A stretch of DNA of 64,000 bases from Pseudoxanthomonas sp. SL93 (GCF_026625825.1 NZ_CP113065.1:3711501-3775500); one strand, 5' to 3'; shown: positions 25,230 through 34,032, counted from the first letter of the stretch. The notes: a model not told the origin generated them from the sequence alone. Numbers and translations are program-made.

Positions 25230-25676
25230 TCACCCGCCGTAGCGATGGCTGTGGATGTGCGGGCGCGCGGCGTCGTTTGCGATGAAGCACAGCGCTTCAC
25301 CTGCGGCGCTGAGGATCCATCCCGTCGCCACCACGGTGACGCTGATCGCCGTGCCCACCGCGATGCCCAGGCGCCGGATCGCCTCCACGCTCAGGTAGAC
25401 CACGAACGACGCCCCCGCCACCACGCCCGCCGCGGCCACGGAGACCGTCACCGCCACGCTGCCGGCGATCACCGCCACGCCGGTGACCACCGCGGACGCG
25501 CCATGGCCCAGCGCATGGATCACCGCCACCGGCACCTCGATGGACGCCTCCAGGCTGGCCTGCGACATTCGGCTGGCGCCGTCGGATTGCGGTGCGGCGT
25601 GGGTGGGAAGCGCGACGCCGCCGGAAAGCGCGGTGGCCAGGGCCAGGGTCAGTGAGCGGACGATCAGGCGGCGCAT
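25230..25676 (-). CDS. Hypothetical exported protein, glycine/valine-rich
   Basis: The ATG at 25676 gives 148 residues with a signal peptide (RRLIVRSLTLALATALSGGVALPTHA). The body contains two long valine/alanine-rich segments (GASAVVTGVAVIAGSVAVTVSVAAAGVVAGASFVVYLSVEA in pieces, and VGTAISVTVVATGWILSAAG) that could insert in a membrane, and ends HIHSHRYGG. It precedes the DUF2145 gene in the same operon, an association I recall from related genomes. Function is unknown. Confidence 0.65.
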   Translation of the reverse strand: MRRLIVRSLTLALATALSGGVALPTHAAPQSDGASRMSQASLEASIEVPVAVIHALGHGASAVVTGVAVIAGSVAVTVSVAAAGVVAGASFVVYLSVEAIRRLGIAVGTAISVTVVATGWILSAAGEALCFIANDAARPHIHSHRYGG

Positions 25677-25785
25677 GCGGGGTTCCTCCGGGGACGCCGG
25701 AGGGTGGGCGCAGGCTTCGCAGGGATTCAAGGATCATCGACAAGGTAAGCTCTGGCGGAACGACAGGTATAGGAATCCGCTACCC

Positions 25786-26529
25786 ATGGCCGTCTCGGTG
25801 GACCTGATTGATGCACTGAAGCGTTGCCTGCGCGCGCAGGACATGACCTACCGCGACCTGGCGGCGCGCATCCGCATGAGCGAAGCGGCGGTGAAGCGCA
25901 TGTTCTCCCGCCGCGCGATGAGCCTGCAGCGGCTGGAGCAGGTCTGCGACGTGCTGGACGTGGGCCTGGCCGAACTCAGCGCCGAAGCCTCGCGCGGGCG
26001 CAAGGCGATGGCGCAGTTGAGCGAGGCACAGGAGCAGGCGCTGGTGGACGATCCGCCGCTGCTGATGGCGCTGTTCCTCACCCTCAACCGCTGGCGCGAG
26101 GATGACGTGATGGGGCACTTCGGCTTCACCCCCGCGCAGTGGACCGGCCTGCTGGTGAAGCTGGACCGGCTGGGCATCATCGAACTGATGCCCGGCAACC
26201 GCGGTCGCGCACTCACCGCGCGCAACTTCCGCTGGCGCGCCGACGGCCCGATGGAACGCTACTTCCGGCTGACCCTGCTGACCGACTACTTCGCCGATCC
26301 GTTCGATGGCGAGCAGGACGCGCTGCTCCTGCTCAGCGGCAGTCTGAGCATCGACGGGGTGAAGCAGGTGCGGCAGCGGCTGGAAGAAGTCGCGCGCGAG
26401 TTCGATGCGCTGCTGGCGCGTGACGCCACGCTGCCGGCGGAGGATCGCGTCGGCGTCAGCCTGGTGCTGGCGCAGAAGCCCTGGCTGCTGCAGCTGTTCA
26501 ATCCCTACCGGCGTTCGCGCGAGGGGTGA
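25786..26529 (+). CDS. XRE-family helix-turn-helix regulator with C-terminal domain
   Basis: The 247-residue protein has an N-terminal HTH at residues 5-60 (LIDALKRCLRAQDMTYRDLAARIRMSEAAVKRMFSRRAMSLQRLEQVCDVLDVGLAEL). The remainder is a predicted mixed helical region with EDDVMGHFGFTPAQWTGLLVKLDRLGIIELMPGNRGRALTARNFRW, which looks like a second winged-helix unit. The C-terminal part ends VGVSLVLAQKPWLLQLFNPYRR. It is divergent from the DUF2145 operon and may regulate it. A 42-bp tandem-repeat array begins about 45 bases downstream of its stop. Confidence 0.85.
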   Translation: MAVSVDLIDALKRCLRAQDMTYRDLAARIRMSEAAVKRMFSRRAMSLQRLEQVCDVLDVGLAELSAEASRGRKAMAQLSEAQEQALVDDPPLLMALFLTLNRWREDDVMGHFGFTPAQWTGLLVKLDRLGIIELMPGNRGRALTARNFRWRADGPMERYFRLTLLTDYFADPFDGEQDALLLLSGSLSIDGVKQVRQRLEEVAREFDALLARDATLPAEDRVGVSLVLAQKPWLLQLFNPYRRSREG

Positions 26530-26575
26530 GCGTCGGCGCGCGGAGGGGGCGCTGACCTGTCGATCGCGCTCTGGA

Positions 26576-26807
26576 CACCGTCGATGGCTTTCCCAGGGCG
26601 ATCGATGGCTTTCCGGACCCCAGCGATGGCATTCCAGAAGCGATCGATGGCTTTCCGCACCCCGTCGATGGGATTCCGGAAGCGATCGATGGCTTTCCGA
26701 GCCCCATCGATGGGATTCCGGGAGCGATCGATGGCTCTCCGGACCCCATCGCCGGCGTTCCAGAAGCGATCCATGGCTCTCCAAGCCCCATCTACAAGGC
26801 TCCAAGC
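26576..26807. repeat. 42-bp tandem repeat array (five units plus a half unit)
   Basis: Units beginning GCGATCGATGGCTTTCCG start at 26598, 26640, 26682, 26724 and 26766, exactly 42 bases apart, with a partial unit before the first. Each unit is itself two diverged 21-base halves (GATCGATGGCTTTCC and TCGATGGGATTCC). The last unit is the most degenerate. Because 21 is a multiple of three, all frames stay open, giving heptad-repeat peptides such as MAFRTPS/MGFRKRS (plus strand, ATG at 26584) with no convincing ribosome-binding site. The rest of the gap 26530-26983 shows only the pckG upstream region. Confidence 0.9.
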
Positions 26808-26950
26808 CCCGCTCTCCGCTGTTCTCTTGGCTGCGTGAGACTGCGCACCCTTTCCTGCACCGTGGACTGCTCCCTCGCCGTTTACCTGCCGCGGGCTGAC
26901 CGTCGGGCGGCCCCGGCCGCGTTCTTCTCGTCACGGGGACAGGACATTGG

Positions 26951-26956
26951 TATCAT
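26951..26956 (+). promoter_or_regulatory. Candidate -10 element of pckG
   Basis: TATCAT lies 28 bases upstream of the pckG ATG in an AT-richer patch (TTGGTATCATTTTGG). No convincing -35 is visible. Confidence 0.35.
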
Positions 26957-26983
26957 TTTGGTCTCACTTTTCGAGGGCAGGGC

Positions 26984-28774
26984 ATGAACGCAGCGGTCGA
27001 TGTTTTCAAACGCAACGATTTTCCGGGCAGTTCGCTGCACGCATTGAATGCCTGGGTTGCCGAGGTCGCCGCGCTCACCCAACCCGACCATATCCACTGG
27101 TGCGACGGCAGCGATGCCGAGAACGCGCTGCTGACCAAGCAGATGCTGGCCGACGGCACCCTGCTGCCGCTGAACCCCGAAACCCATCCGCATAGCTGGC
27201 TGCACCGCTCCAGCCCGAGCGACGTCGCACGCGTGGAGCACCTGACCTTCGTCTGCACCCCGCAGCAGGAAGACGCCGGTCCCAACAACCACTGGATGGC
27301 CCCGGCCGAGGCGCACGCGAAGATGGATGCGCTGTTCGCCGGCTGCATGCGCGGGCGCACGCTGTACGTGATCCCCTACTGCATGGGCCCGATCGATTCG
27401 CCGCTGTCGCGCTGCGGCGTGGAGATCACCGATTCGCCGTACGTGGTGGCCAACATGCGCATCATGACCCGCATGGGCGCGCCGGCGCTGGCGCGCATCG
27501 AGCGCGAAGGGACGTTCGTGAAGGGCCTGCACTCCACCGGCGAGCTGGATCCGGACCGCCGCTTCATCATGCATTTCCCGGACGAGCTGACCATCAAGAG
27601 CTTCGGCTCCGGCTACGGCGGCAACGCGCTGCTGGGCAAGAAGTGCCACGCGCTCCGCATCGCCTCGCACCAGGCGCGCCACGAAGGCTGGCTGGCCGAG
27701 CACATGCTGATCGTCGGCATCGAGAACCCGCAGGGCGAAACGCACTACATCGCCGCGGCGTTCCCGTCGGCGTGCGGCAAGACCAACCTGGCCATGCTGA
27801 TTCCGCCGGAGGGCTACCGCCAGGCCGGCTGGAAGGTGTGGACGGTCGGCGACGACATCTGCTGGATGCGCCCCGGCGCCGACGGCCGCCTGTATGCGAT
27901 CAACCCGGAAGCCGGCTTCTTCGGCGTGGCGCCGGGCACCTCGGACAGTTCCAACCCGAATGCGCTGGCCACCATCAGCCACCACACCATCTTCACCAAT
28001 GTCGCCGTCACCGACGACCAGGAGCCGTGGTGGGAAGGCCTGGACAAGCGCACGCCGGCGCTGGACTGGCAGGGCCGTCCGTACGATCCGGCGAATGGCC
28101 CGGCCGCGCATCCCAATTCGCGGTTCACCGTGTCCGCGCGCCAGTGCCCCAGCTACTCGGCCAAGGCGGAAGACCCGCAGGGCGTGCCGATTTCCGCCAT
28201 CGTCTTCGGCGGCCGCCGTGCCTCGCTGGTGCCGCTGGTGTTCGAAGCGCGCGACTGGACGCACGGCGTGCTGGTCGGCGCGGCGATGGGTTCCGAGACC
28301 ACCGCCGCCGCGACCGGTGCGGTGGGCGTGATGCGTCGCGACCCGATGGCGATGAAGCCGTTCTGCGGCTACAACTTCGCCGACTACTTCGCCCACTGGC
28401 TGTCGTTCGGCGAGGCCAGCGCTAAGCTTCCCAAGATCTTCCACGTCAACTGGTTCCGCAAGGGCGGCGACGGCACGTTCCTGTGGCCCGGCTTCGGCGA
28501 GAACCTGCGCGTGCTGGAGTGGATGATCCAGCGCGTCGAGGGCAAGGCCGACGCGGTGGAAACGCCGATCGGCCACCTGCCGCGTGCGGAAGACCTCAAC
28601 CTGGACGGCGTCGCGCTGAGCGACGAGGCCCATGAGCTGCTGTTCGGCTTCGACCGCGCCGGCTGGCAGGCCGAGTTCGCCAGCATCGGCGAGTACCTGG
28701 AGGAGTTCGGCGCCCGCACCCCGCAGGCGCTGAAGGACGAGCAGCAGCGCATCGCCGCCCGCCTGGCAGGCTGA
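26984..28774 (+). CDS. pckG: Phosphoenolpyruvate carboxykinase (GTP)
   Basis: The 596-residue enzyme has the GTP-type PEPCK hallmarks. These are the C-rich P-loop FPSACGKTNLAMLIPP with the hyper-reactive cysteine (C264), GGNALLGKKCHALRIAS, GDDICWMRPGADGRLYAINPEAGFFGVAPGTS, and FGGRRASLVPLV. It converts oxaloacetate and GTP to PEP, GDP and carbon dioxide, the entry step of gluconeogenesis. The ATG at 26984 follows GAGGG. The gene stands alone with a strong terminator behind it. The presence of the GTP-dependent rather than ATP-dependent enzyme agrees with xanthomonads. Confidence 0.98.
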   Translation: MNAAVDVFKRNDFPGSSLHALNAWVAEVAALTQPDHIHWCDGSDAENALLTKQMLADGTLLPLNPETHPHSWLHRSSPSDVARVEHLTFVCTPQQEDAGPNNHWMAPAEAHAKMDALFAGCMRGRTLYVIPYCMGPIDSPLSRCGVEITDSPYVVANMRIMTRMGAPALARIEREGTFVKGLHSTGELDPDRRFIMHFPDELTIKSFGSGYGGNALLGKKCHALRIASHQARHEGWLAEHMLIVGIENPQGETHYIAAAFPSACGKTNLAMLIPPEGYRQAGWKVWTVGDDICWMRPGADGRLYAINPEAGFFGVAPGTSDSSNPNALATISHHTIFTNVAVTDDQEPWWEGLDKRTPALDWQGRPYDPANGPAAHPNSRFTVSARQCPSYSAKAEDPQGVPISAIVFGGRRASLVPLVFEARDWTHGVLVGAAMGSETTAAATGAVGVMRRDPMAMKPFCGYNFADYFAHWLSFGEASAKLPKIFHVNWFRKGGDGTFLWPGFGENLRVLEWMIQRVEGKADAVETPIGHLPRAEDLNLDGVALSDEAHELLFGFDRAGWQAEFASIGEYLEEFGARTPQALKDEQQRIAARLAG

Positions 28775-28806
28775 AGAACCCCGCCTCGCGCACGGCATTC
28801 CTGCGC

Positions 28807-28838
28807 AGCCCCGCGTGTGTCATCCGCGGGGCTTTTTT
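28807..28838 (+). terminator. Terminator of pckG
   Basis: AGCCCCGCG (28807-28815) and CGCGGGGCT (28825-28833) form a stem with a 9-base loop followed by six T. Confidence 0.92.
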
Positions 28839-28956
28839 ATGGGCGGTGTTTTCCGGTGGCGAACAGCATCCAGGGGGTAACCCGGGTGGGGACGGGGTCG
28901 TCAGAAATTTTCCCGTCCCTCTAAACCTCCGTGCCCGTCCCGGCATCCTAGTCAGT

Positions 28957-29547
28957 ATGCTGAATGCCGTGATCGAACCCATCGCCGACAGCGTCGCCCC
29001 GGAGGCGGCCGCCGCCCAGGACACCGCGCTGGCCCGTTCGGCCGCGGGTGGCGACATGCGGGCCTTCGAGGCGCTGTACCGCCGCCATGCGGGCCGCGTG
29101 CATGGCGTCATCCAGCGGCTGGTGGGCGCGCAAGGCGTGCGGGCGGAAGACCTGACGCAGGAAGCGTTCGTGCGAGCCTGGCAGGCGTTGCCGGCGTTCC
29201 GCTTCGAAAGCGCCTTCTCCACCTGGCTGCACCGCCTGGCGGTGACCACCGCGCTGATGGAACTGCGCAGCCGTCGCAGCGGTCCGCGTTTCGACGATGA
29301 CGAGGATGCGCTGGACGACCTGGGCATGGCAGACAGCGCGGGCCATGGCACGGCGCTGTCGCTGGACCTGGAGCGCGCCGTCGCCACGTTGCCGCCACGC
29401 GCGCGTGCCGTGCTGGTGCTGTACGACGTGGAAGGCTGGAAGCACGAGGAGATCGCCACCGAGCTGGGCATGGCGGTCGGAAGTTCGAAAGCACAGTTGC
29501 ACCGTGCGCGGCACCTGCTGCGCGAGCGTTTAGGAGGACACGCATGA
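28957..29547 (+). CDS. ECF-family RNA polymerase sigma factor
   Basis: The ATG at 28957 gives 196 residues. Region 2 is AFEALYRRHAGRVHGVIQRLVGAQGVRAEDLTQEAFVRAWQALPAFRFESAFSTWLHRLAVTTALMELR (about 36-104). Region 4 is LPPRARAVLVLYDVEGWKHEEIATELGMAVGSSKAQLHRARHLLRERL (about 146-193). An acidic linker (DDDEDALDDLG) joins them. The start of the anti-sigma-like gene overlaps its stop by ATGA, so the pair is translationally coupled. The downstream target is probably its own operon, which ends with a DUF4097 exported protein. Confidence 0.92.
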   Translation: MLNAVIEPIADSVAPEAAAAQDTALARSAAGGDMRAFEALYRRHAGRVHGVIQRLVGAQGVRAEDLTQEAFVRAWQALPAFRFESAFSTWLHRLAVTTALMELRSRRSGPRFDDDEDALDDLGMADSAGHGTALSLDLERAVATLPPRARAVLVLYDVEGWKHEEIATELGMAVGSSKAQLHRARHLLRERLGGHA

Positions 29548-30023
29548 CCCCCCATGATCCCACCCCCATTTCCGACGACGCACTGCGCTGGCAGCTGCGC
29601 GCGCTGCGGCAGGACACGCCGCCGTCGCGAGACCTGTGGCCGGACCTGGCCGCGCGCCTGGCCGCCACGCCGCAGCAGGCCGTGGCACCGCCACGCCGCC
29701 GCATGGCGCCGTTCGCCCTGGCCGCCTCCGTGCTGCTCGCGGTCACCGTGACCTGGCAGCTGCAGAAAGCGCCGCAAGGCGATGCGCTGATCCAGCGCGA
29801 AGCCGCCGCGCTGACCCGCGACTACACCGGCACGCTGGCGCAACTGGATACGCAGGTGCAGACCGCACCCGAGATCGCCCCGGCGCTGCATGCGCTGGAT
29901 GAAAGCGCCGCCCAGATCCGCCACGCCATCGCCACCGAACCCAACGCGCACTTCCTGCTGAACCAGTTGCGCCGCACCTATGCACGACGCCTCGCGCTGA
30001 CCCAGCGCGCGGCCATGACCTGA
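29544..30023 (+). CDS. Putative anti-sigma factor (single-pass membrane protein)
   Basis: The 159-residue product has an N-terminal cytoplasmic region (ALRWQLRALRQDTPPSRDLWPDLAARLAATP), a membrane segment (MAPFALAASVLLAVTVTWQL, about 54-73) and a helical periplasmic part (REAAALTRDYTGTLAQLDTQVQ to AHFLLNQLRRTYARRLALTQRA). The short N-terminal motif RDLWPDLAARL is shared with the protein at 3033-3794, which supports a common anti-sigma role. No zinc-binding motif is present. It overlaps the sigma gene by ATGA and precedes the DUF4097 gene by 11 bases. Confidence 0.8.
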   Translation: MTPHDPTPISDDALRWQLRALRQDTPPSRDLWPDLAARLAATPQQAVAPPRRRMAPFALAASVLLAVTVTWQLQKAPQGDALIQREAAALTRDYTGTLAQLDTQVQTAPEIAPALHALDESAAQIRHAIATEPNAHFLLNQLRRTYARRLALTQRAAMT

Positions 30024-30034
30024 GGAGCTTCCCC

Positions 30035-30934
30035 ATGCGTACCACCTTCGTTTTCCCGCTGCTGCTGGGCAGCGCACTGCTGGCGCCCACGGCGCTGGCG
30101 CAGACCGCCATCAACGAAACCCGGCCACTGGATGCCCGGGGCCGGGTGGACATCAGCAACCTCAAGGGCCGCATCGAAGTGCGCGGCTGGGAGCGCGACG
30201 AGGTCAAGATCACCGGCACGCTGGGCAAGGGCGTGGAGCGCCTGGAGGTGGACGGCGGCGGCCCGCACCTGAGCGTGGAAGTCCGCTACCCGAAGAGTAG
30301 CGGCTGGGGTGGCAACAAGACCGGACCGACCGACCTGGTGTTGATGGTGCCGCTGCGTGCCGACCTGGACATCGAGTCGGTGGCGGCCGATGTCGACGTC
30401 AACGGCGTCGCCCCGTCCGAACTGTCCATCGCCACCGTCAGCGGCAGCGTGGTGGCAGCTGCCGCACCGCGGAAGGCCGGCATCGAAACGGTCAGTGGCA
30501 GCGCCAACCTGACGTTGAACAGCGAGGACGTGGACGTGCAGACGGTCAGCGGCGGCATCGTGCTGCGCGGTCGGCTGAACGGCGACATCAGCACCGAGAC
30601 CGTCTCCGGCCGCATCGAAGTCACCGTCACCGGCGAGCAGGTGCGCGACCTCAGCGCCAGCACCGTCAGCGGCACCGCCAGCGTCAACACCGCGCTGGCG
30701 CCCGGTGGCGAGATCAGCATGGAATCGGTCAGCGGCGACCTGCTGCTGCGCCTGCCGAAGGGCGTCTCCGCGCAGGTCAGCGGCGAGAGCTTCAGCGGCG
30801 ACCTGAAGGCCACCGGCGTCACCATCGAGAAGCAGCGCGGACCCGGTTCCAGTTTCACCACCCGCTACGGCAGCGGCAGCGGCCGGGTGACGGTGGAGAC
30901 GTTCTCGGGCAGTGCGGAAGTGCGGGTGGAGTAA
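30035..30934 (+). CDS. DUF4097 family exported beta-helix-like protein
   Basis: The 299-residue protein has a signal peptide (RTTFVFPLLLGSALLAPTALA) and then a repetitive beta-rich body. Short strands end in TVSG or similar motifs: ATVSGSVV, ETVSGSANL, QTVSGGIVL, ETVSGRIEV, STVSGTASV, ESVSGDLLL, ESFSGDLKA and ETFSGSAEV. This is the typical DUF4097/putative adhesin pattern, expected to form a right-handed beta helix or beta sandwich. It is the effector-like third gene of the sigma/anti-sigma operon, parallel to the PDZ gene in the first module. Its function in the envelope is unknown. Confidence 0.88.
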   Translation: MRTTFVFPLLLGSALLAPTALAQTAINETRPLDARGRVDISNLKGRIEVRGWERDEVKITGTLGKGVERLEVDGGGPHLSVEVRYPKSSGWGGNKTGPTDLVLMVPLRADLDIESVAADVDVNGVAPSELSIATVSGSVVAAAAPRKAGIETVSGSANLTLNSEDVDVQTVSGGIVLRGRLNGDISTETVSGRIEVTVTGEQVRDLSASTVSGTASVNTALAPGGEISMESVSGDLLLRLPKGVSAQVSGESFSGDLKATGVTIEKQRGPGSSFTTRYGSGSGRVTVETFSGSAEVRVE

Positions 30935-30953
30935 GCATGCCGACGGCCTGGGC

Positions 30954-30959
30954 TATGAT
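30954..30959 (+). promoter_or_regulatory. Candidate -10 element of the sulfotransferase gene
   Basis: TATGAT lies in the 117-base gap before the sulfotransferase ATG; it is the only good -10 match there. The -35 region is not convincing. Confidence 0.35.
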
Positions 30960-31051
30960 GACGATGCCCTCCCGGGTCCTGTAAGCACCGTTTTTTCCAT
31001 GGCGGCGAAGGGTACGCGGGGCAGGGTACGCGCCCTTCCCCGGAAACCTCC

Positions 31052-32677
31052 ATGTCGGTATCGCACCCTGCCTTGTCCGCTGTTTCGCCTGCCACGCTGC
31101 GCCAGCTGGACGGACAACTGACTGCAGGGCGCGTCGACGAGGTGATCGTCGCCTGCAGGGACCTGCTGCACGGGCATCCCGATCATGCACCGGTCCTGTT
31201 GCTGCTTTCGCGCGCCCTTTCGCGTGGGGGACGGCATCGCCAGGCGCGTGACGCCACATTGCAGGCCTGGGCGACGCGGCCGCGGGACCCTGCCGTGCTG
31301 TTCGAGACCGGTCGGCGCCTGCGTTACTTCAACGAGTACGAAGCGGTGGCCACCTGTTATGGCATGCCCGACTTTACGGATCGCGCCCCCGCGCAGGCCC
31401 TGACAGAGGCCGCGTTGTCGCTCAGTTCCATCGGCTTGAACGAGCAGGCGCTGGCGCTGTTGGAAAAGGCGATCTCCTCTACCCCCAAGCTGGCCGTCGC
31501 GTACTACATGCGCGGCAACATCCGCTCGTTCATGGGGGACTTCGAGGCAGCCGATGCCGACTACGAGCGCAGTCTTGCCGAAGACCCGCGCCTGTTCCAG
31601 GCCGCCTGGATGCAGTCGGGCCTGAGGACGCAGACACCCGAGTCCAACCACGTCGAGCGACTGGTCAGGCAATTGCAGGCAGCTACGCCTGGCGGCAAGG
31701 GCGAGGTGTACCTGGAATTCGCGCTGCACAAGGAACTGCACGACCTGGGTCGGCACGATGACGCCTGGCGGCACCTGGCGGCGGGTTGCCGCAAGAAGCG
31801 TGCGCAGCTCACCTATCGTGCCGATGCCGCAAGGCACCTGTTCTCCCGGTTGAAGAAGGTCTGCACGGCGCGATTCGTCTCCGAATCCGCCTCACCTGTG
31901 TCGATGCCCGTGCCGATCTTCGTGGTGGGCATGCATCGCAGCGGCACCACGCTGATCGAGCGCGTACTGGGGGGCCATTCGCAGGTGCGGGATGCGGGCG
32001 AGACATATGCCTTCGCGGAAGAAATGAAGCTGGCCACCAACCAGGCCAACAGCCTGGTGCTCGACGCCGCGCTGGTGGATGCCGCCGCCGGGGTGGACTA
32101 TGCCAAGGTGGCGGCGGGCTACGCAGCGCGCGCCAGATGGCTGGCCCAGGGCAAAGCGTTCTTCACCGAGAAGCTACCCAGCAATTTCCTGCATGCCGGA
32201 TTCATCGCCAAGGCGTTGCCGGACGCGAAGATCATCCATCTCGCGCGCAATCCGATGGACACCGCATTCTCCAACCTGCGCACCCTGTTCTCCGAGGCGG
32301 CTCCGTATTCCTACGATCAAGCCGAACTGGCCGACTACATCGCCGAAAGCCACCGCTTGATGACGTGGTGGCAGGAAGTGGTGGGCGACCGTCTGCTGGT
32401 GGTGGACTACGCTCGCCTGGTCGCCGATTTCGACACCGAGGTGCGCCGCATCGCCGCCTTCTGCGGCCTGCCGTTCGAGCCCGCCATGCTGGATGTGGGT
32501 CGCGGTGGCGGTGCGGTCACTACGGCCAGCGCCGTGCAGTTGCGTGACGGCCTGCGCAAGGACCGTGGCGCGGCATGGCTGCCTTATGCCGAACCCTTGG
32601 CGCCCTTGCGCACGGCGCTGCAGGCCCAGCATGTCCTCCCCGATTGGCTGCATCGAGACCACGTACATGAGCGCTGA
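31052..32677 (+). CDS. TPR-containing sulfotransferase
   Basis: The 541-residue protein has an N-terminal TPR-like helical region (about 10-265). It includes VLLLLSRALSRGGRHRQARDATLQAWATRP, LSSIGLNEQALALLEKAISSTP and GNIRSFMGDFEAADADYERSLAEDP. A sulfotransferase domain follows, with the PAPS 5'-phosphate loop GMHRSGTTLIERVL (293-306) and the 3'-phosphate motif IHLARNPMDTAFSNLRTLF. It transfers sulfate from PAPS to an unknown acceptor, possibly a peptide or glycan held by the TPRs. The adjacent oxygenase gene starts 11 bases before its stop. PAPS-forming genes are not in the window. Confidence 0.9.
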   Translation: MSVSHPALSAVSPATLRQLDGQLTAGRVDEVIVACRDLLHGHPDHAPVLLLLSRALSRGGRHRQARDATLQAWATRPRDPAVLFETGRRLRYFNEYEAVATCYGMPDFTDRAPAQALTEAALSLSSIGLNEQALALLEKAISSTPKLAVAYYMRGNIRSFMGDFEAADADYERSLAEDPRLFQAAWMQSGLRTQTPESNHVERLVRQLQAATPGGKGEVYLEFALHKELHDLGRHDDAWRHLAAGCRKKRAQLTYRADAARHLFSRLKKVCTARFVSESASPVSMPVPIFVVGMHRSGTTLIERVLGGHSQVRDAGETYAFAEEMKLATNQANSLVLDAALVDAAAGVDYAKVAAGYAARARWLAQGKAFFTEKLPSNFLHAGFIAKALPDAKIIHLARNPMDTAFSNLRTLFSEAAPYSYDQAELADYIAESHRLMTWWQEVVGDRLLVVDYARLVADFDTEVRRIAAFCGLPFEPAMLDVGRGGGAVTTASAVQLRDGLRKDRGAAWLPYAEPLAPLRTALQAQHVLPDWLHRDHVHER

Positions 32678-33251
32678 CATCACCGGAGCATTGCCCCACC
32701 ATCGGGAAGTGCTGGTGGAAGGAAGGCGCGTCCGCGTCTTCGACGGTTACCTGCCCAATGCCGCGGAGTACGTGGCCGAACTGGCGAAGATGCCCTTTAC
32801 CCGCACCGAAGTGGCACGTCCTGAGACAGCGGGGTACAAGCACTGGGTCAGTGAACTGCGCATCGAGGCGCTGTTGCGCCAACCCATCATGGCGCTCACC
32901 CACCGCGCGGTGAAGGGTTTCGCCGCGCCGGGCACGGCGTACCGTCCGTACCGCGCGTACACCAACGTCGCCGGCTACGGCGACATGCTGTTCACCCACG
33001 TGGACTGCCTGCCGGGACAGGGCGAACTGACCGCGCTCTGGTACCTGTGCGATCGCTGGGACCTGGAGTGGGGCGGCGAGACCATGTTCTTCGATGCGCA
33101 GGGTGATGCCGTATGCGCGGTGACTCCCAGGCCGGGACGTCTGGTCGTGTTCGACGGCGACATCGTGCATGTCGGGCGACCGCCCAACCGCATCTGCTAT
33201 GTGCCGCGCTATACCTTCGCGATCAAGCTTGAGCGCATGGCCGCCGCGTGA
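32667..33251 (+). CDS. 2-oxoglutarate/Fe(II)-dependent oxygenase (prolyl-hydroxylase-like)
   Basis: The ATG at 32667 overlaps the sulfotransferase stop by 11 bases and gives 194 residues. The double-stranded beta-helix iron motif is HVD (111-113) in GDMLFTHVDCLPGQGELTALWYL and the distal histidine 168 in LVVFDGDIVHVGRPPN, with a 2OG-binding arginine in the following strand (RICYVPRYTFAIK). It resembles the small Rps23/P4H-type hydroxylases (WDLEWGGETMFFDAQGDAVCAVTPRPGRLVVFDG). It probably hydroxylates a protein or peptide, and overlap with the TPR-sulfotransferase suggests both act on the same acceptor; the acceptor is unknown. Confidence 0.88.
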   Translation: MSADITGALPHHREVLVEGRRVRVFDGYLPNAAEYVAELAKMPFTRTEVARPETAGYKHWVSELRIEALLRQPIMALTHRAVKGFAAPGTAYRPYRAYTNVAGYGDMLFTHVDCLPGQGELTALWYLCDRWDLEWGGETMFFDAQGDAVCAVTPRPGRLVVFDGDIVHVGRPPNRICYVPRYTFAIKLERMAAA

Positions 33252-33273
33252 GCGATCGCGGCCGGCAGCGGTC

Positions 33274-33951
33274 TCAGCCCTTCCGTCCAAACCAGCAGTT
33301 GAACGCGATGGTGATGCGTTCGTCATCGCCGTAGAACGGCAGCACGTCGTGCGACAGCCATGACGGGAAAAGCACCAGCTGGCCCGGCTGCAGCAGCAGG
33401 TTCCAGGTGCCGTGGTGGTAGGGGGCCTGCGGGCGCAGGTTGCCCGGATCCAGGAACATGTTGCTGTAGTAATGCGGGTTGTGGAAACGCAATGCGCCCG
33501 AATCGGGCCGTTCGGGAACGCTCTGCCCAGGCGACACGCAGTACACGCCCGACCACGACGCCATGGGATGGGTGTGCGCGATGGTGAAACCGCCGCGACG
33601 GGTAACGTGGTACCAGGTGTGCGAATAGATCTGCAGTGCCTGCATGTCCTGCGGGCTGTAGCGATTGAGTTCCTGCACAGTGCGCCACAACGAGGCCCAG
33701 CAGAACTGCTTCAGTCGCTGGATGCAGTCCTCTTTCCATGAGAACAGTTCGAAATCGCTCTCGAAGACTTCCTTCTGCTGTGTCAGCGACGGGGTGGGAT
33801 TCGCATGCCGTGCGCCCTCGGCTTCGCGCGCCAGCAGCAGCGCTTTCAGGTCGCGGTTCAGTGCGTCGGGTTCGGGGAAGAAATCCTGTGCCATGGGCAC
33901 GGCGAACGCCGGATAGATCGCGTACTGACGGGGGTCGTTGTCGGTGGTCAT
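33274..33951 (-). CDS. TIGR02466-type putative 2OG-Fe(II) oxygenase
   Basis: The 225-residue protein has the TIGR02466 layout: an N-terminal YAIYPAFAVPMAQDFFPEPDALNRDLKALLL. The jelly-roll iron motif lies in GGFTIAHTHPMASWSGVYCVSPG and the distal histidine in LVLFPSWLSHDVLPFYGDDERITIAFN, with arginine RIT as 2OG ligand candidate. It faces the oxygenase/sulfotransferase pair, their stops 23 bases apart, and it is on the same strand as the two TonB receptors. Members of this family are often found with TPR proteins in aquatic and plant-associated bacteria. Substrate unknown. Confidence 0.85.
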   Translation of the reverse strand: MTTDNDPRQYAIYPAFAVPMAQDFFPEPDALNRDLKALLLAREAEGARHANPTPSLTQQKEVFESDFELFSWKEDCIQRLKQFCWASLWRTVQELNRYSPQDMQALQIYSHTWYHVTRRGGFTIAHTHPMASWSGVYCVSPGQSVPERPDSGALRFHNPHYYSNMFLDPGNLRPQAPYHHGTWNLLLQPGQLVLFPSWLSHDVLPFYGDDERITIAFNCWFGRKG

Positions 33952-33978
33952 GCCGCCGATTCTGCGGGCTATTCCCGC

Positions 33979-34008
33979 AAAAAACTACGGCCCCGAAAGG
34001 GGCCGTAG
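33979..34008 (-). terminator. Terminator of the first TonB receptor gene
   Basis: CTACGGCCCC and GGGGCCGTAG surround GAAA (33985-34008) with a run of six A at 33979-33984 that reads as T on the minus strand. It lies 25 bases past the receptor stop, leaving the TIGR02466 gene as a separate unit. Confidence 0.92.
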
Positions 34009-34032
34009 CAAGGTTCCAGGGTTCCGGATGGA

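Noticed and set aside
26576..26807. Possible CRISPR array
   Set aside because: Units are directly adjacent, degenerate and without unique spacers; no cas genes are present.
26882..28798. Long open frame on the minus strand opposite pckG
   Set aside because: Complete antisense shadow of a highly conserved PEP carboxykinase gene; low-complexity histidine/arginine/alanine product without motifs or ribosome-binding site.
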